Shown here: one piece after another, positions 7,382-16,211 of the stretch
Position numbering within the stretch: position 1 is the stretch's first letter
Layout: each line of letters opens with the position of its first letter
From: an uncultured Piscinibacter sp.
GTDB lineage: Bacteria; Pseudomonadota; Gammaproteobacteria; Burkholderiales; Burkholderiaceae_C
Reading direction: 5' to 3'
DNA: 64,000 nt
Assembly: GCF_937952055.1 (NCBI RefSeq)
Contig: NZ_CALFYO010000032.1
Span: forward strand, 62,001-126,000
Translations under genes and position numbers: made by a program
The notes under the pieces: model-generated
The model's input: only the letters and a program-made list of their open reading frames with translations
Told to the model about the DNA's origin: nothing
The model's database searches: none

Positions 7382-8275
7382 TCAGCGCAGGCGCTTGATG
7401 AGGCTCGAGGTGTCGAGCCGGTTCGCGCCCTGCGCCTGCAGGTCGGCATAGAACTGGTCGACCAGCGCGGTGACGGGCAGGCGGGCGCCGTTGCGGCGCG
7501 CCTCGTCGAGCACCAGGCCGAGGTCCTTGCGCATCCAGTCGATGGCGAAGCCGAAGTCGAAGCGGTTCTCGATCATCGTGGGGCCGCGGTTGTCCATCTG
7601 CCAGCTCTGTGCCGCGCCCTTGCCGATCACGCCGAGCACGGCCTTCATGTCCAGGCCGGCCTTCTCGCCGAAGGCGATCGCCTCCGACAGTCCTTGCAGC
7701 AATCCGGCGATGGCGATCTGGTTGACCATCTTGGCGAGCTGCCCGGCGCCGTTCGGCCCCAGCAGGGTGACGGCCTTGGAGAAGGCCATCGCCACCGGCT
7801 GGATGGTCTCGAAGGCCTGCGCGTCGCCGCCGCACATCACCGTCAGCGCGCCGTTGATGGCGCCGAGGTTGCCGCCGGAGACCGGTGCGTCGATGAACTT
7901 TAGGCCGCGCTTGTCGGCCTCGGCGCCCAGCTCCCGCGCCACCTCGGCAGACGCCGTGGTGTGGTCGACGAAGATCGCGCCGCGTTCCATGCCGGCGAAG
8001 GCGCCCTGCTCGCCCAGCGTCACCGAGCGCAGGTCGTCGTCGTTGCCGACGCAGGCGAACACGATGTCGGCACCCTGGGCAGCTTCGCGCGGCGTGGCGG
8101 CGTGCCCGCCGCCGTACTCGGCGGCCCAGGCCGCGGCCTTGGCGGCGGTGCGGTTGTAGACGGTGGTGCGGTGGCCGGCGCGGGCCAGGTGGCCGGCCAT
8201 CGGGTGGCCCATCACGCCGAGTCCGAGGAAGGCCACGTCGCGCGGCGGGATCGGGTCGTAGGTCTTCGTGCTCAT
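7382..8275 (-). CDS. NAD(P)-dependent beta-hydroxyacid dehydrogenase
   Basis: The protein has 297 residues and belongs to the 3-hydroxyisobutyrate / 2-hydroxy-3-oxopropionate (tartronate semialdehyde) reductase family. The N-terminal Rossmann motif is GLGVMGHPMAGHL, the substrate motif DAPVSGG..GAINGAL, and the catalytic-Lys helix GQLAKMVNQIAIAG. The substrate cannot be fixed: the family includes GlxR, GarR, MmsB and glyoxylate/succinic-semialdehyde reductases. The start MSTKTYD at 8275 follows a GGAG site; a longer frame to 8296 is less likely. It lies downstream of pilU and its terminator, so it is probably a separate unit. Confidence 0.85.
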   Translation of the reverse strand: MSTKTYDPIPPRDVAFLGLGVMGHPMAGHLARAGHRTTVYNRTAAKAAAWAAEYGGGHAATPREAAQGADIVFACVGNDDDLRSVTLGEQGAFAGMERGAIFVDHTTASAEVARELGAEADKRGLKFIDAPVSGGNLGAINGALTVMCGGDAQAFETIQPVAMAFSKAVTLLGPNGAGQLAKMVNQIAIAGLLQGLSEAIAFGEKAGLDMKAVLGVIGKGAAQSWQMDNRGPTMIENRFDFGFAIDWMRKDLGLVLDEARRNGARLPVTALVDQFYADLQAQGANRLDTSSLIKRLR

Positions 8276-8284
8276 CGTGGCTCC

Positions 8285-8315
8285 GAAAAGGATCACGGCC
8301 TCGTCAGAGGCCGTG
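8285..8315 (-). terminator. intrinsic terminator after pilTU
   Basis: On the minus strand a perfect 9-bp stem (CACGGCCTC / GAGGCCGTG, loop TGAC; plus-strand arms 8294-8302 and 8307-8315) is followed by ATCCTTTTC. It lies 22 bases past the pilU stop and just upstream of the dehydrogenase ribosome-binding site. It is therefore placed to end the pilT-pilU transcript. Confidence 0.7.
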
Positions 8316-8336
8316 TTGATTCAGTGGAGCGCCAGA

Positions 8337-9473
8337 TTACACGATCGTCAGGTGCTCGGTGCCGGCGGACAGGTCGGCGCTGCGCGCGCGCTGGCTGTGC
8401 AGCTTGACCTGCAGGCGCAGGTCATTGACCGAATCGGCATTGCGCAGGATGTCTTCGTAGGTGACGAGATTGCTCTCGTAGAGGTCGAACAGCGCCTGGT
8501 CGAAGGTCTGCATGCCGAGTTCGCGCGAGCGCTTCATCAGGTCCTTGATGTCGGCAACCTCGCCCTTGAAGATCAAGTCCGCGATCAGCGGCGTGTTCAG
8601 CAGGATCTCGACGGCGGCGATGCGGCCCTTGCCTTCCTGGCGCGGCAGCAGGCGCTGCGACACCAGGCCCTTGAGGTTGAGCGACAAGTCCATCAGCAGC
8701 TGCGCGCGCCGCTCTTCCGGGAAGAAGTTGATGATGCGGTCCAGCGCCTGGTTGGCGCTGTTGGCGTGCAGCGTGGCCATGCACAGGTGACCGGTCTCGG
8801 CGAAGGCCACGGCGTGCTCCATCGTCTCGCGGTCGCGGATCTCGCCCATCAGGATCACGTCGGGCGCCTGGCGCAGCGTGTTCTTCAGCGCCGCCTCCCA
8901 GCCTTCGGTGTCGATGCCGACCTCGCGCTGCGTGACGATGCAGTTCTTGTGCGGGTGCACGAACTCGACCGGGTCCTCGATGGTGATGATGTGGCCGAAC
9001 GAGTTCTCGTTGCGGAAATCGACCATCGCCGCCAGCGAGGTGCTCTTGCCCGAGCCGGTGGCGCCGACGAAGATGACCAGGCCGCGCTTGGTCATCGCCA
9101 CGTCCTTCAGCACCTGCGGAAGGTTCAGGCTGTCGATGGTCGGCAGCGTCTGCGGAATCGTGCGCATCACCAGCCCGACGTTGCCCTGCTGCACGAAGGC
9201 GTTGACGCGGAAGCGGCCGATGCCCTGCGGCGAGATCGCGAAGTTGCACTCCTTGGTGCGCTCGAACTCGGCGGCCTGCTTGTCGTTCATCACCGATCGT
9301 GTCAGCGCCAGCGTGTGCGCGCCGGTCAGCGGCTGCGGCGACACCTTGGTGACCTTTCCGTCGACCTTGATCGCCGGCGGGAAGTCGGCGGTGAGGAAGA
9401 GGTCCGAGCCGTTGCGGCTGACCATCAGCCGCAGCAAGTCGTTGACGAACTTCGATGCCTGGTCGCGTTCCAT
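8337..9473 (-). CDS. pilU: type IV pilus retraction ATPase PilU
   Basis: The protein has 378 residues and belongs to the PilT/PilU secretion-ATPase family. The Walker A motif is GATGSGKST, the Asp box VIFVGATGSGKS..ITIEDPVEF, Walker B MGEIRDRETMEH and the His box ETGHLCMATLHANSANQ. The substitution of LNTPLIADLIFKGE where PilT has AIRNLIRE, the longer C terminus and the position behind pilT identify PilU. PilU is a hexameric cytoplasmic motor that assists PilT in pilus retraction and twitching. It begins 20 bases after pilT, in the same operon. Confidence 0.95.
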   Translation of the reverse strand: MERDQASKFVNDLLRLMVSRNGSDLFLTADFPPAIKVDGKVTKVSPQPLTGAHTLALTRSVMNDKQAAEFERTKECNFAISPQGIGRFRVNAFVQQGNVGLVMRTIPQTLPTIDSLNLPQVLKDVAMTKRGLVIFVGATGSGKSTSLAAMVDFRNENSFGHIITIEDPVEFVHPHKNCIVTQREVGIDTEGWEAALKNTLRQAPDVILMGEIRDRETMEHAVAFAETGHLCMATLHANSANQALDRIINFFPEERRAQLLMDLSLNLKGLVSQRLLPRQEGKGRIAAVEILLNTPLIADLIFKGEVADIKDLMKRSRELGMQTFDQALFDLYESNLVTYEDILRNADSVNDLRLQVKLHSQRARSADLSAGTEHLTIV

Positions 9474-9493
9474 GATTCAGTCCTCTTTCCGGC

Positions 9494-10537
9494 TCAGCCA
9501 GGGAAGTTCTCGGGAAACTTGGCTTTCGCGCGGGCTTCCGCCGGCGAGATCACGTTGCGTCGCACCATGTCGGCAAGGTTCTGGTCCAGCGTCTGCATGC
9601 CCAGGCTGTTGCCGGTCTGGATCGACGAATACATCTGCGCGATCTTGTTCTCGCGGATCAGGTTCCGGATGGCCGCAGTGCCCAGCATGATCTCGTGCGC
9701 CGCCACGCGGCCGCTGCCGTCCTTGATCTTGCACAGCGTCTGCGAGATCACGCCGATCAGCGACTCCGACAGCATCGCGCGCACCATCTCCTTCTCGGCC
9801 GCCGGGAACACGTCGACCACGCGGTCGACCGTCTTGGCGGCGCTCGAGGTGTGCAGCGTGCCGAACACCAGGTGGCCGGTCTCCGCGGCGGTGAGCGCCA
9901 GGCGGATGGTCTCCAGGTCGCGCATTTCGCCCACCAGGATGGCGTCCGGGTCCTCGCGCAGCGCCGAGCGCAGCGCGTTGGCGAAGCTCAAGGTATGCGG
10001 GCCGACCTCGCGCTGGTTGACCAGGCACTTCTTCGACTCGTGCACGAACTCGATCGGATCCTCCACCGTCAGCACGTGGCCGAACTCGTTCTCGTTGAGG
10101 TGGTTGACCATCGCCGCCAGCGTGGTCGACTTGCCGGAGCCGGTGGGGCCGGTGACCAGCACCAGGCCGCGCGGCTTCAGCGACAGCTCGGCGAAGACCT
10201 TCGGTGCGTTGAGCTGCTCGAGCGTGAGGATCTTCGACGGGATCGTGCGGAACACCGCGCCCGCGCCGCGGTTCTGGTTGAAGGCGTTGACGCGGAAGCG
10301 CGCCAGACCCTGGATCTCGAACGAGAAGTCGCACTCCAGCGTCTCCTCGTAGGCCTTGCGCTGCGAGTCGTTCATGATGTCGTACACCATGTCGTGCACT
10401 TGCTTGTGCTCGAGTGGGTCGACATTGATGCGCCGTACATCACCGTGCACCCGGATCATCGGAGGCAGGCCGGCAGACAGGTGAAGGTCGGAAGCCTTGT
10501 TCTTGACCGAGAACGCCAGCAGTTGAGTGATGTCCAT
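9494..10537 (-). CDS. pilT: type IV pilus twitching motility ATPase PilT
   Basis: The protein has 347 residues, the normal PilT length, and starts MDITQLLAFSVKNKASDLHLSAGLPPM with the typical N-terminal PAS-like domain. Walker A GPTGSGKSTT, TVEDPIEFVHESK, GEMRDLETIRLALTAAETGH and the PilT-specific AAIRNLIREN motif are all present. It powers pilus disassembly at the inner membrane. A longer frame to 10714 exists, but MDITQ at 10537 is the conserved start. It is divergent from the yggS-type gene across about 70 bases, a common betaproteobacterial arrangement. Confidence 0.96.
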   Translation of the reverse strand: MDITQLLAFSVKNKASDLHLSAGLPPMIRVHGDVRRINVDPLEHKQVHDMVYDIMNDSQRKAYEETLECDFSFEIQGLARFRVNAFNQNRGAGAVFRTIPSKILTLEQLNAPKVFAELSLKPRGLVLVTGPTGSGKSTTLAAMVNHLNENEFGHVLTVEDPIEFVHESKKCLVNQREVGPHTLSFANALRSALREDPDAILVGEMRDLETIRLALTAAETGHLVFGTLHTSSAAKTVDRVVDVFPAAEKEMVRAMLSESLIGVISQTLCKIKDGSGRVAAHEIMLGTAAIRNLIRENKIAQMYSSIQTGNSLGMQTLDQNLADMVRRNVISPAEARAKAKFPENFPG

Positions 10538-10607
10538 GAGGTAACGGGATGTTCGAGTCGCGGAGGCGGCGAGGCGGTCGCCATCGCGTGGATACTCTCG
10601 ATGCATT

Positions 10608-11306
10608 ATGGCGACGACCCTCGGCAACATACAACAAGTGCGCGCTCGCATTGCGAAGGCCTGCGACAGCGCCAAGCGCCCCGTGCAAAGCGTCACGCTG
10701 CTGTGCGTGAGCAAGACGTTCGGCCCCGAGGCGGTGCGTGCTGCGCATGCCGCCGGCGAGCGCTGCTTCGGCGAGAACTACGTGCAGGAGGCCATCGACA
10801 AGATCGACGCGTTGTCCGACCTGCGCGGATCGATCGAGTGGCACCTCATCGGGCCGCTGCAGAGCAACAAGACGCGTGTCGTCGCCGAGCGGTTCGATTG
10901 GGTGCATTCGGTCGACAGGCTGAAGATCGCGCAGCGGCTGTCGCAGCATCGGCCGGCACAGCTGCCGCCCTTGCAGGTGTGCCTGCAGGTCAACATCAGC
11001 GGCGAGGCGAGCAAGAGCGGACTCGCGCCGGACGACGTGCTGGCGGTGGCCCAGGCGGTGGCCGCGCTGCCGCACCTGCACCTGCGCGGCCTGATGGCGA
11101 TTCCCGAACCCGCCGGCGAGCTCGAGGCACAGCGCGTGCCGCACCGCGCCCTGCACCGATTGCTCGATCAGCTGAACGCCGCCGGACTGGCGCTGGACAC
11201 GCTGTCGATGGGCATGAGCGCCGACCTCGAGGCCGCGATCCTGGAAGGCGCGACGATGGTGCGCGTGGGCAGCGCGATCTTCGGCGCGCGAGCGCGGTCT
11301 GCTTGA
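10608..11306 (+). CDS. yggS: pyridoxal-phosphate homeostasis protein (YggS/PLPBP)
   Basis: The protein has 232 residues and an alanine-racemase-like TIM-barrel fold. The PLP-binding Lys36 is in LLCVSKTFG. FGENYVQEA, IEWHLIGPLQSNK, VNISGEASKSG, LRGLMAIP and SMGMSADLEAAI are the conserved family blocks. The protein binds PLP without known catalysis and buffers PLP and amino-acid pools. In many bacteria it sits beside proC; here proC lies 4 kb downstream, separated by putA. It converges on the Lrp-family gene with a six-base gap. Confidence 0.94.
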   Translation: MATTLGNIQQVRARIAKACDSAKRPVQSVTLLCVSKTFGPEAVRAAHAAGERCFGENYVQEAIDKIDALSDLRGSIEWHLIGPLQSNKTRVVAERFDWVHSVDRLKIAQRLSQHRPAQLPPLQVCLQVNISGEASKSGLAPDDVLAVAQAVAALPHLHLRGLMAIPEPAGELEAQRVPHRALHRLLDQLNAAGLALDTLSMGMSADLEAAILEGATMVRVGSAIFGARARSA

Positions 11307-11312
11307 TGCCGC

Positions 11313-11798
11313 CTAGATCGGCAGCAGCGCGGTGTTCTTCACCTCTTCCATCACCGCATAGGTGCGCGTCTCGCGCACGCCCGGCAGCGCCCAGATCACC
11401 GAGCCCACCAGCTCGCGGTAGGCCTGCATGTTGGCCACGCGCGTCTTGATCAGATAGTCGAAGCCGCCGGCCACCAGGTGGCACTCCTGGATCTCGGCGC
11501 GCACCTGCACCGCCGCCTTGAACGCGTTCATCGCATCGTGCGTCGTGCGGTCCAGCACGACCTCGATGAAGACCAGCATGCCCGCACCGAGCTTGTCGGG
11601 ATTCAGGCGCGCCTCGTAGCCAAGGATGAAACCGTCGCGCGTCAGACGCTTGACGCGCTCGAGCACCGCAGTGGGCGACAGGTGCACTTCCTCGGCTAGC
11701 TTGAGGTTGGAGATGCGACCGTCCTTCTGCAGCACGCGCAGGATGCGGATGTCGATCTTGTCGAGCGAATGGGGGCGGGCGTCGTCGTCGGTGGGCAT
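11313..11798 (-). CDS. Lrp/AsnC-family regulator, probable putA regulator
   Basis: The protein has 161 residues. An N-terminal winged helix (SLDKIDIRILRVLQKDGR..LAEEVHLSPTAVLERVKRL, about residues 11-65) precedes the RAM effector-binding domain (GAGMLVFIEV..VAGGFDYLIKTRV). It is divergent from putA across 113 bases. The PutA here lacks its own DNA-binding domain, so this regulator probably acts like the Lrp-type PutR/BkdR proteins that activate proline catabolism in other bacteria. The ligand (proline or leucine) is inferred. Repeats in the shared intergenic region are listed separately. Confidence 0.85.
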   Translation of the reverse strand: MPTDDDARPHSLDKIDIRILRVLQKDGRISNLKLAEEVHLSPTAVLERVKRLTRDGFILGYEARLNPDKLGAGMLVFIEVVLDRTTHDAMNAFKAAVQVRAEIQECHLVAGGFDYLIKTRVANMQAYRELVGSVIWALPGVRETRTYAVMEEVKNTALLPI

Positions 11799-11848
11799 GG
11801 CGCGGGCCGAAGTTCGTTCGGTGAACGATGGCCTGTTTGGCGATTAAT

Positions 11849-11875
11849 CCTAGCAATGTCTCGCTAACCTAGCAA
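11849..11875. promoter_or_regulatory. direct repeats in the lrp-putA divergent promoter
   Basis: CCTAGCAA occurs at 11849-11856 and again at 11868-11875, 19 bases apart centre to centre, each preceded by TAA or TAAT. Phased AT-containing repeats in a shared intergenic region are what Lrp-family octamers commonly bind. The match to any defined consensus is only loose, so this is a candidate operator. Confidence 0.4.
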
Positions 11876-11911
11876 CATATTCGACGCCTGCCGCCATTCC
11901 GGAGACTCGCC

Positions 11912-14902
11912 ATGTTCGTTGCCCTGCCCGAGTGCACCCGCCTGCCCGACCCCTATCGCCCCGAGCGCCAGGTGCTCGACGCGGCGCTTGCCAGCCTCGC
12001 CGGCCAGCTCGACTGGCCGCGCGCGATGCAGCGCGCCCGGCCCTGGGTGAGCGCGGTGCGCGAGTCGCCGGCACCGTTCTGGGCGATGGAATCGCTGCTG
12101 CGCGAGTACCCGATCTCGAGCGCCGAGGGCCTTGCGCTGATGCGGCTGGCCGAGGCGCTGCTGCGCGTGCCCGATGCCGAGACCGCCATCGCGCTGACCG
12201 CCGACCAGCTCGGCAAGGCCGAGTTCGACGCCCACGCCCACGCCGGCGAGGGCCCGCACCGCATGCTCGCCAGCCTGTCGGCCAGTGCGATCGCGATGTC
12301 CAAGCGCTTCCTGCCGGATGCCGAGGGCGAATCGGGGCTGCTCAGGCGGCTGGGCGCGCAGACGGTAGTGGCCGCCACCGTGCGCGCCATCCAGCTGCTC
12401 GGCCGCCAGTTCGTGCTCGGACGGCACATCGGCGAGGCGATGGGCGAAGCCGATCACCAGCGCCGCGCCCACCCGCTGCTGCGCTTCAGCTACGACATGC
12501 TCGGCGAGGGCGCGCGCAGCGAAGCCGATGCCCAACGCTATCTCGCGGCCTATGCGAAGGCGATCGCGCGCATCGCGGAGTCCGGCCGCAGCGCCGGCCC
12601 CGAGGCCGCAGACGGCATCTCCATCAAGCTCAGCGCGCTGTTTTCGCGCTACGAGGTGGCGCAGCGAGAACGCGTGTTCGCCGAACTCCTGCCGCGCGTG
12701 TGGCAACTCGTCGAGGCCGCGGCAGGTGCCGACATGAACCTCACCATCGACGCCGAGGAGAGCGATCGTCTCGAGCTCTCGCTCGACGTCTTCGAGGCGC
12801 TGGCCGCGCGCATCGCGCAGGCGTTCCCGCGGTGGCGCGGCTTCGGCCTGGCGGTGCAGGCGTACCAGACGCGCTCGCTCGGCGTGGTCGACGAGGTCGC
12901 GCGCATCGCCCGCCAGCACGGCCTGCGCTTCATGGTGCGACTCGTCAAGGGCGCCTACTGGGACGGCGAGGTCAAGCGCGCGCAGGAGTTGGGCCTGGCG
13001 GGCTACCCGGTGTTCACCCACAAGCACCACACCGACATCTCCTACCTCGCCTGCGCGAGAGCGCTACTCGGCCATGCCGACGTGATCTACCCGCAGTTCG
13101 CCACGCACAACGCCGGCACGATCGCGGCGATCCTGCAGATGGCCGCGGCGGGCGAGGCGAAGTTCGAGATGCAGCGCCTGCACGGCATGGGCGAGGCGGT
13201 CTACCGCGAGGTGATGGCCGGCTCCGACGTGCCGGTGCGTGTCTATGCGCCGGTGGGCGAGCACCGCGACCTGCTCGCCTACCTGGTCCGCCGGCTGCTG
13301 GAGAACGGCGCGAACTCCTCCTTCGTGCACCAGCTCGCCGACCCGCAGGTCGACGTCGATGCCCTGCTCGCCTCGCCGCTGCAGCCGGCGACGGAGCCCG
13401 GCCTCGTCATGCCGGCGGCGCTGTACGGCACGCGAGCGAACTCCACCGGCGCCGACCTCGCCTGCCTGGCGCAGCGCGAGCCGCTGCTGCAGGCGGTGGC
13501 GGCCGCGCGCCCGCAGCCGGTGCGCGAGGCGACGCCGGCGGACATCGACGCGGCGATGCAGCGCCTGCACGCAGCCTTTCCGCGCTGGAACGCGGTGCCG
13601 CTGGCCGCGCGCGCGGCGACGCTGCGCCGCGCCGCCGCTGCACTCGACGCGCGGCTGGCCGAGTTCTGCGGCCTGCTGGTGAAGGAAGCACACAAGACGC
13701 TCGGCGACTGCGTGGCCGAGGTGCGCGAGGCGGTCGACTTCCTGCGCTACTACGCCGACCAGGCCGAGGTCCGCCTGGCGGTGCAGACGCTGCCCGGCCC
13801 GACCGGCGAGCACAACGAACTGCGCCTGCACGGCCGCGGCGTGTTCGTCTGCATCAGCCCGTGGAACTTCCCGCTGGCCATCTTCGCGGGCCAGGTCGCC
13901 GCCGCGCTGGTGGCCGGCAACAGCGTCGCCGCCAAGCCGGCCGAGCAGACACCGTTCGTGGCGCAGCGCCTGGTCGAGCTGCTGCACGAGGCCGGCGTGA
14001 GCGACGACGCGCTGATGCTGCTGCACGGCGCCGGCGAGACCGTCGGCTCGGCCCTCGTTGCCGACGCGCGCACCGCCGGCGTGTGTTTCACCGGTTCCAC
14101 CGCCGTGGCCAAGCTCATCAACCGCGCGCTGGCCGCCAAGGACGGCCCCATCGTGCCGCTGATCGCAGAAACCGGCGGCATCAACGCGATGATCGTCGAC
14201 AGCACCGCGCTGCCCGAGCAGGTGGTCGACGCCGTGGTGCAGAGCGCCTTCCGCTCCGCCGGGCAGCGCTGCTCGGCGCTGCGCCTGCTCGTCGTGCACG
14301 AGGGCATCGCCGACGCGGTGATCGAGATGATCCGCGGCGCGATGGCCGAACTCGTCGTCGGGGACCCGGCGCTGCTCGCCACCGACGTCGGCCCGGTGAT
14401 CGACGCCGAGGCCCATGCCGGCATCAGCGCTCACCTCGAGCGGCTGCAGCGCGAGGCGACGTCGATCGGCCAGACGCCCGTGAGCTCGACCTTCCCGCGC
14501 CTGATCGCACCGGCGGCCTTCGAGCTCGCCGCCATCGCCGACGTGAAGCAGGAGATCTTCGGCCCCGTGCTGCACGTGGTGCGCTGGCGCGGCGACATCG
14601 ATGCGGTGGTGGCGCAGGTCAACGCGCTCGGCTACGGCCTCACGCTGGGCGTGCAGACGCGCATCGACAGCCGCGCGCTGCGCATCGCCGCTGCCGCGAC
14701 CGTCGGCAACGTCTACGTCAATCGCAACATGATCGGCGCCGTGGTCGGCGTGCAACCCTTCGGCGGCGAAGGGCTGTCGGGCACCGGGCCGAAGGCCGGC
14801 GGGCCGCACTACCTCTACCGCTTCTGCGCCGAGCAGACGCTGACCGTCAACACCGCGGCGGCGGGCGGCAACGCCGAGCTGCTGGCCGGCCTGGCGCATT
14901 GA
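11912..14902 (+). CDS. putA: bifunctional proline dehydrogenase / glutamate-semialdehyde dehydrogenase PutA
   Basis: The protein has 996 residues. Its FAD-dependent proline dehydrogenase barrel (about residues 90-460) contains RFMVRLVKGAYWDGEVKRAQ. Its NAD-dependent P5C dehydrogenase domain (about 520-985) contains the catalytic Cys in SAGQRCSALRLL near residue 787 and the Glu in AETGGINAM. It oxidises proline to glutamate with channelling. The length and the direct start at the alpha-domain match minimalist type A PutA: no ribbon-helix-helix DNA-binding domain is present, so the protein cannot autoregulate. The divergent Lrp-type gene is the likely regulator. Confidence 0.96.
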   Translation: MFVALPECTRLPDPYRPERQVLDAALASLAGQLDWPRAMQRARPWVSAVRESPAPFWAMESLLREYPISSAEGLALMRLAEALLRVPDAETAIALTADQLGKAEFDAHAHAGEGPHRMLASLSASAIAMSKRFLPDAEGESGLLRRLGAQTVVAATVRAIQLLGRQFVLGRHIGEAMGEADHQRRAHPLLRFSYDMLGEGARSEADAQRYLAAYAKAIARIAESGRSAGPEAADGISIKLSALFSRYEVAQRERVFAELLPRVWQLVEAAAGADMNLTIDAEESDRLELSLDVFEALAARIAQAFPRWRGFGLAVQAYQTRSLGVVDEVARIARQHGLRFMVRLVKGAYWDGEVKRAQELGLAGYPVFTHKHHTDISYLACARALLGHADVIYPQFATHNAGTIAAILQMAAAGEAKFEMQRLHGMGEAVYREVMAGSDVPVRVYAPVGEHRDLLAYLVRRLLENGANSSFVHQLADPQVDVDALLASPLQPATEPGLVMPAALYGTRANSTGADLACLAQREPLLQAVAAARPQPVREATPADIDAAMQRLHAAFPRWNAVPLAARAATLRRAAAALDARLAEFCGLLVKEAHKTLGDCVAEVREAVDFLRYYADQAEVRLAVQTLPGPTGEHNELRLHGRGVFVCISPWNFPLAIFAGQVAAALVAGNSVAAKPAEQTPFVAQRLVELLHEAGVSDDALMLLHGAGETVGSALVADARTAGVCFTGSTAVAKLINRALAAKDGPIVPLIAETGGINAMIVDSTALPEQVVDAVVQSAFRSAGQRCSALRLLVVHEGIADAVIEMIRGAMAELVVGDPALLATDVGPVIDAEAHAGISAHLERLQREATSIGQTPVSSTFPRLIAPAAFELAAIADVKQEIFGPVLHVVRWRGDIDAVVAQVNALGYGLTLGVQTRIDSRALRIAAAATVGNVYVNRNMIGAVVGVQPFGGEGLSGTGPKAGGPHYLYRFCAEQTLTVNTAAAGGNAELLAGLAH

Positions 14903-14957
14903 GGCGCGCAGCGTTGTGCGAGGATTGCGCCCGTCGCTGCGGCACCCTCACGCCCCC

Positions 14958-15371
14958 ATGATCAAGAACATCGTCATCGCCGTCGTCGCGCTCGTCGCGC
15001 TGATCACCGGCTGGTTCGCCTTCGCGTTGAACTGGAGCTACTCCAGCGGCGAGCGCGCCGGCTGGGTGCAGAAGTTCTCGCACAAGGGCTGGCTGTGCAA
15101 GACCTGGGAAGGCGAGCTGGCACTGGTGTCGCTGCCCGGCAGCACGGTGGAGAAGTTCTACTTCACGGTCCACGACGATGCGGTGGCGGCCAAGATCAGC
15201 GCCGCGATGGGCAAGCGCGTCAGCCTGCACTACGAGGAGAAGGTCGGCCTGCCGACCAGCTGCTTCGGCGACACGCGCTATTTCGTCAACAGGATCGTCG
15301 AGACGCCGGACATTCCGCTCGGCCCCGGCGTCTCGCTGCCCACGCAACCGGCGGCGTCGGCCGCGCAATGA
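14958..15371 (+). CDS. conserved hypothetical membrane-anchored protein
   Basis: The protein has 137 residues, and I cannot name the family. One N-terminal hydrophobic helix (residues 2-24, IKNIVIAVVALVALITGWFA) is followed by a soluble domain facing the periplasm, with two cysteines (Cys49 in GWLCKTWEGE and one in TSCFGDTRYFV). ATG at 14958 was chosen over an in-frame start at 14916 because the helix begins there. It lies between putA and proC and ends 10 bases before proC, so it is likely co-transcribed with proC. Confidence 0.75.
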   Translation: MIKNIVIAVVALVALITGWFAFALNWSYSSGERAGWVQKFSHKGWLCKTWEGELALVSLPGSTVEKFYFTVHDDAVAAKISAAMGKRVSLHYEEKVGLPTSCFGDTRYFVNRIVETPDIPLGPGVSLPTQPAASAAQ

Positions 15372-15381
15372 GGATCCTCGC

Positions 15382-16194
15382 ATGAGCCACGACACGCTGG
15401 CCTTCATCGGCGGCGGCAACATGGCCGCGGCCATCATCGGTGGGCTGCGCGCCGGCGGCCGCAGCGGTGAGTCCATCCTTGTCGTCGACCCGGGCGAGGC
15501 GCAGCGCGCCAAGCTGGTCGCCGAGCACGGCGTGCGCACCTTCGCGGCGGCCGATCCGGCGCTGGCGGCGGCGGGCGTGGTGGTGTGGGCGGTGAAACCG
15601 CAGCTGTTCCAGCAGGCCGCCGCGCCTTGCGCGGCCCACGTGCGAACTGCGCTGCAGCTCAGCGTGATGGCCGGCATCCGCAGCGATGCGATCGTGCGCG
15701 CGACCGGCAGCGAGCGCGTGGTGCGCAGCATGCCCAACACGCCGGCGCTGATCGGTCAGGGCATCGCCGGCCTCTATGCGCGCGAGGCGGTGAGCGCCGA
15801 GGAGCGGCAGACCGCGCAGGCGCTGCTCGCGCCCACCGGCCGCACGCTGTGGGTGGCACGCGAGGAAGACCTCGACGCCGTGACCGCCCTGTCGGGCTCG
15901 GGCCCCGCCTACGTCTTCTACTTCGTCGAGGCGATGATGCAGGCGGCACAGGAGATGGGCCTGTCCGCCGAGCAGGGCAAGCAGCTTGCGCTGGCCACCT
16001 TCGCCGGCGCCACCGCGCTGGCGCAGGCGGCCGACGAACCGCCGGACGTGCTGCGCGAGCGCGTCACCTCCAAGGGCGGCACCACGCACGCCGCGCTCAC
16101 CTCGCTGGAGGCCAGCGGCGTGAAGGCGGCGTTCGTGACGGCGCTGAAGGCGGCGCAGCAGCGCGCCCGCGAGCTCGGCGACGAGTTCGGCTGA
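15382..16194 (+). CDS. proC: pyrroline-5-carboxylate reductase
   Basis: The protein has 270 residues and makes the last step of proline synthesis (P5C to proline, NADPH). The N-terminal Rossmann motif is FIGGGNMAAAIIGGL. VWAVKPQ, VRSMPNTPALIGQG and the C-terminal family signature SGSGPAYVFYFVEAM / TSKGGTTHAAL are intact. The start MSHDTLAF at 15382 follows AGGATCCTCGC; the longer open frame upstream has no family similarity. Its nearness to putA and glutamate dehydrogenase makes a proline-glutamate block. Confidence 0.96.
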   Translation: MSHDTLAFIGGGNMAAAIIGGLRAGGRSGESILVVDPGEAQRAKLVAEHGVRTFAAADPALAAAGVVVWAVKPQLFQQAAAPCAAHVRTALQLSVMAGIRSDAIVRATGSERVVRSMPNTPALIGQGIAGLYAREAVSAEERQTAQALLAPTGRTLWVAREEDLDAVTALSGSGPAYVFYFVEAMMQAAQEMGLSAEQGKQLALATFAGATALAQAADEPPDVLRERVTSKGGTTHAALTSLEASGVKAAFVTALKAAQQRARELGDEFG

Positions 16195-16211
16195 CGACGC
16201 GCTGTCGCGAC

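Noticed and set aside
11932..14961. A 1,009-codon frame in a second phase over putA
   Set aside because: The composition is almost entirely Arg/Ala/Pro/Gly, a typical +1 shadow. putA itself is intact with all catalytic motifs.
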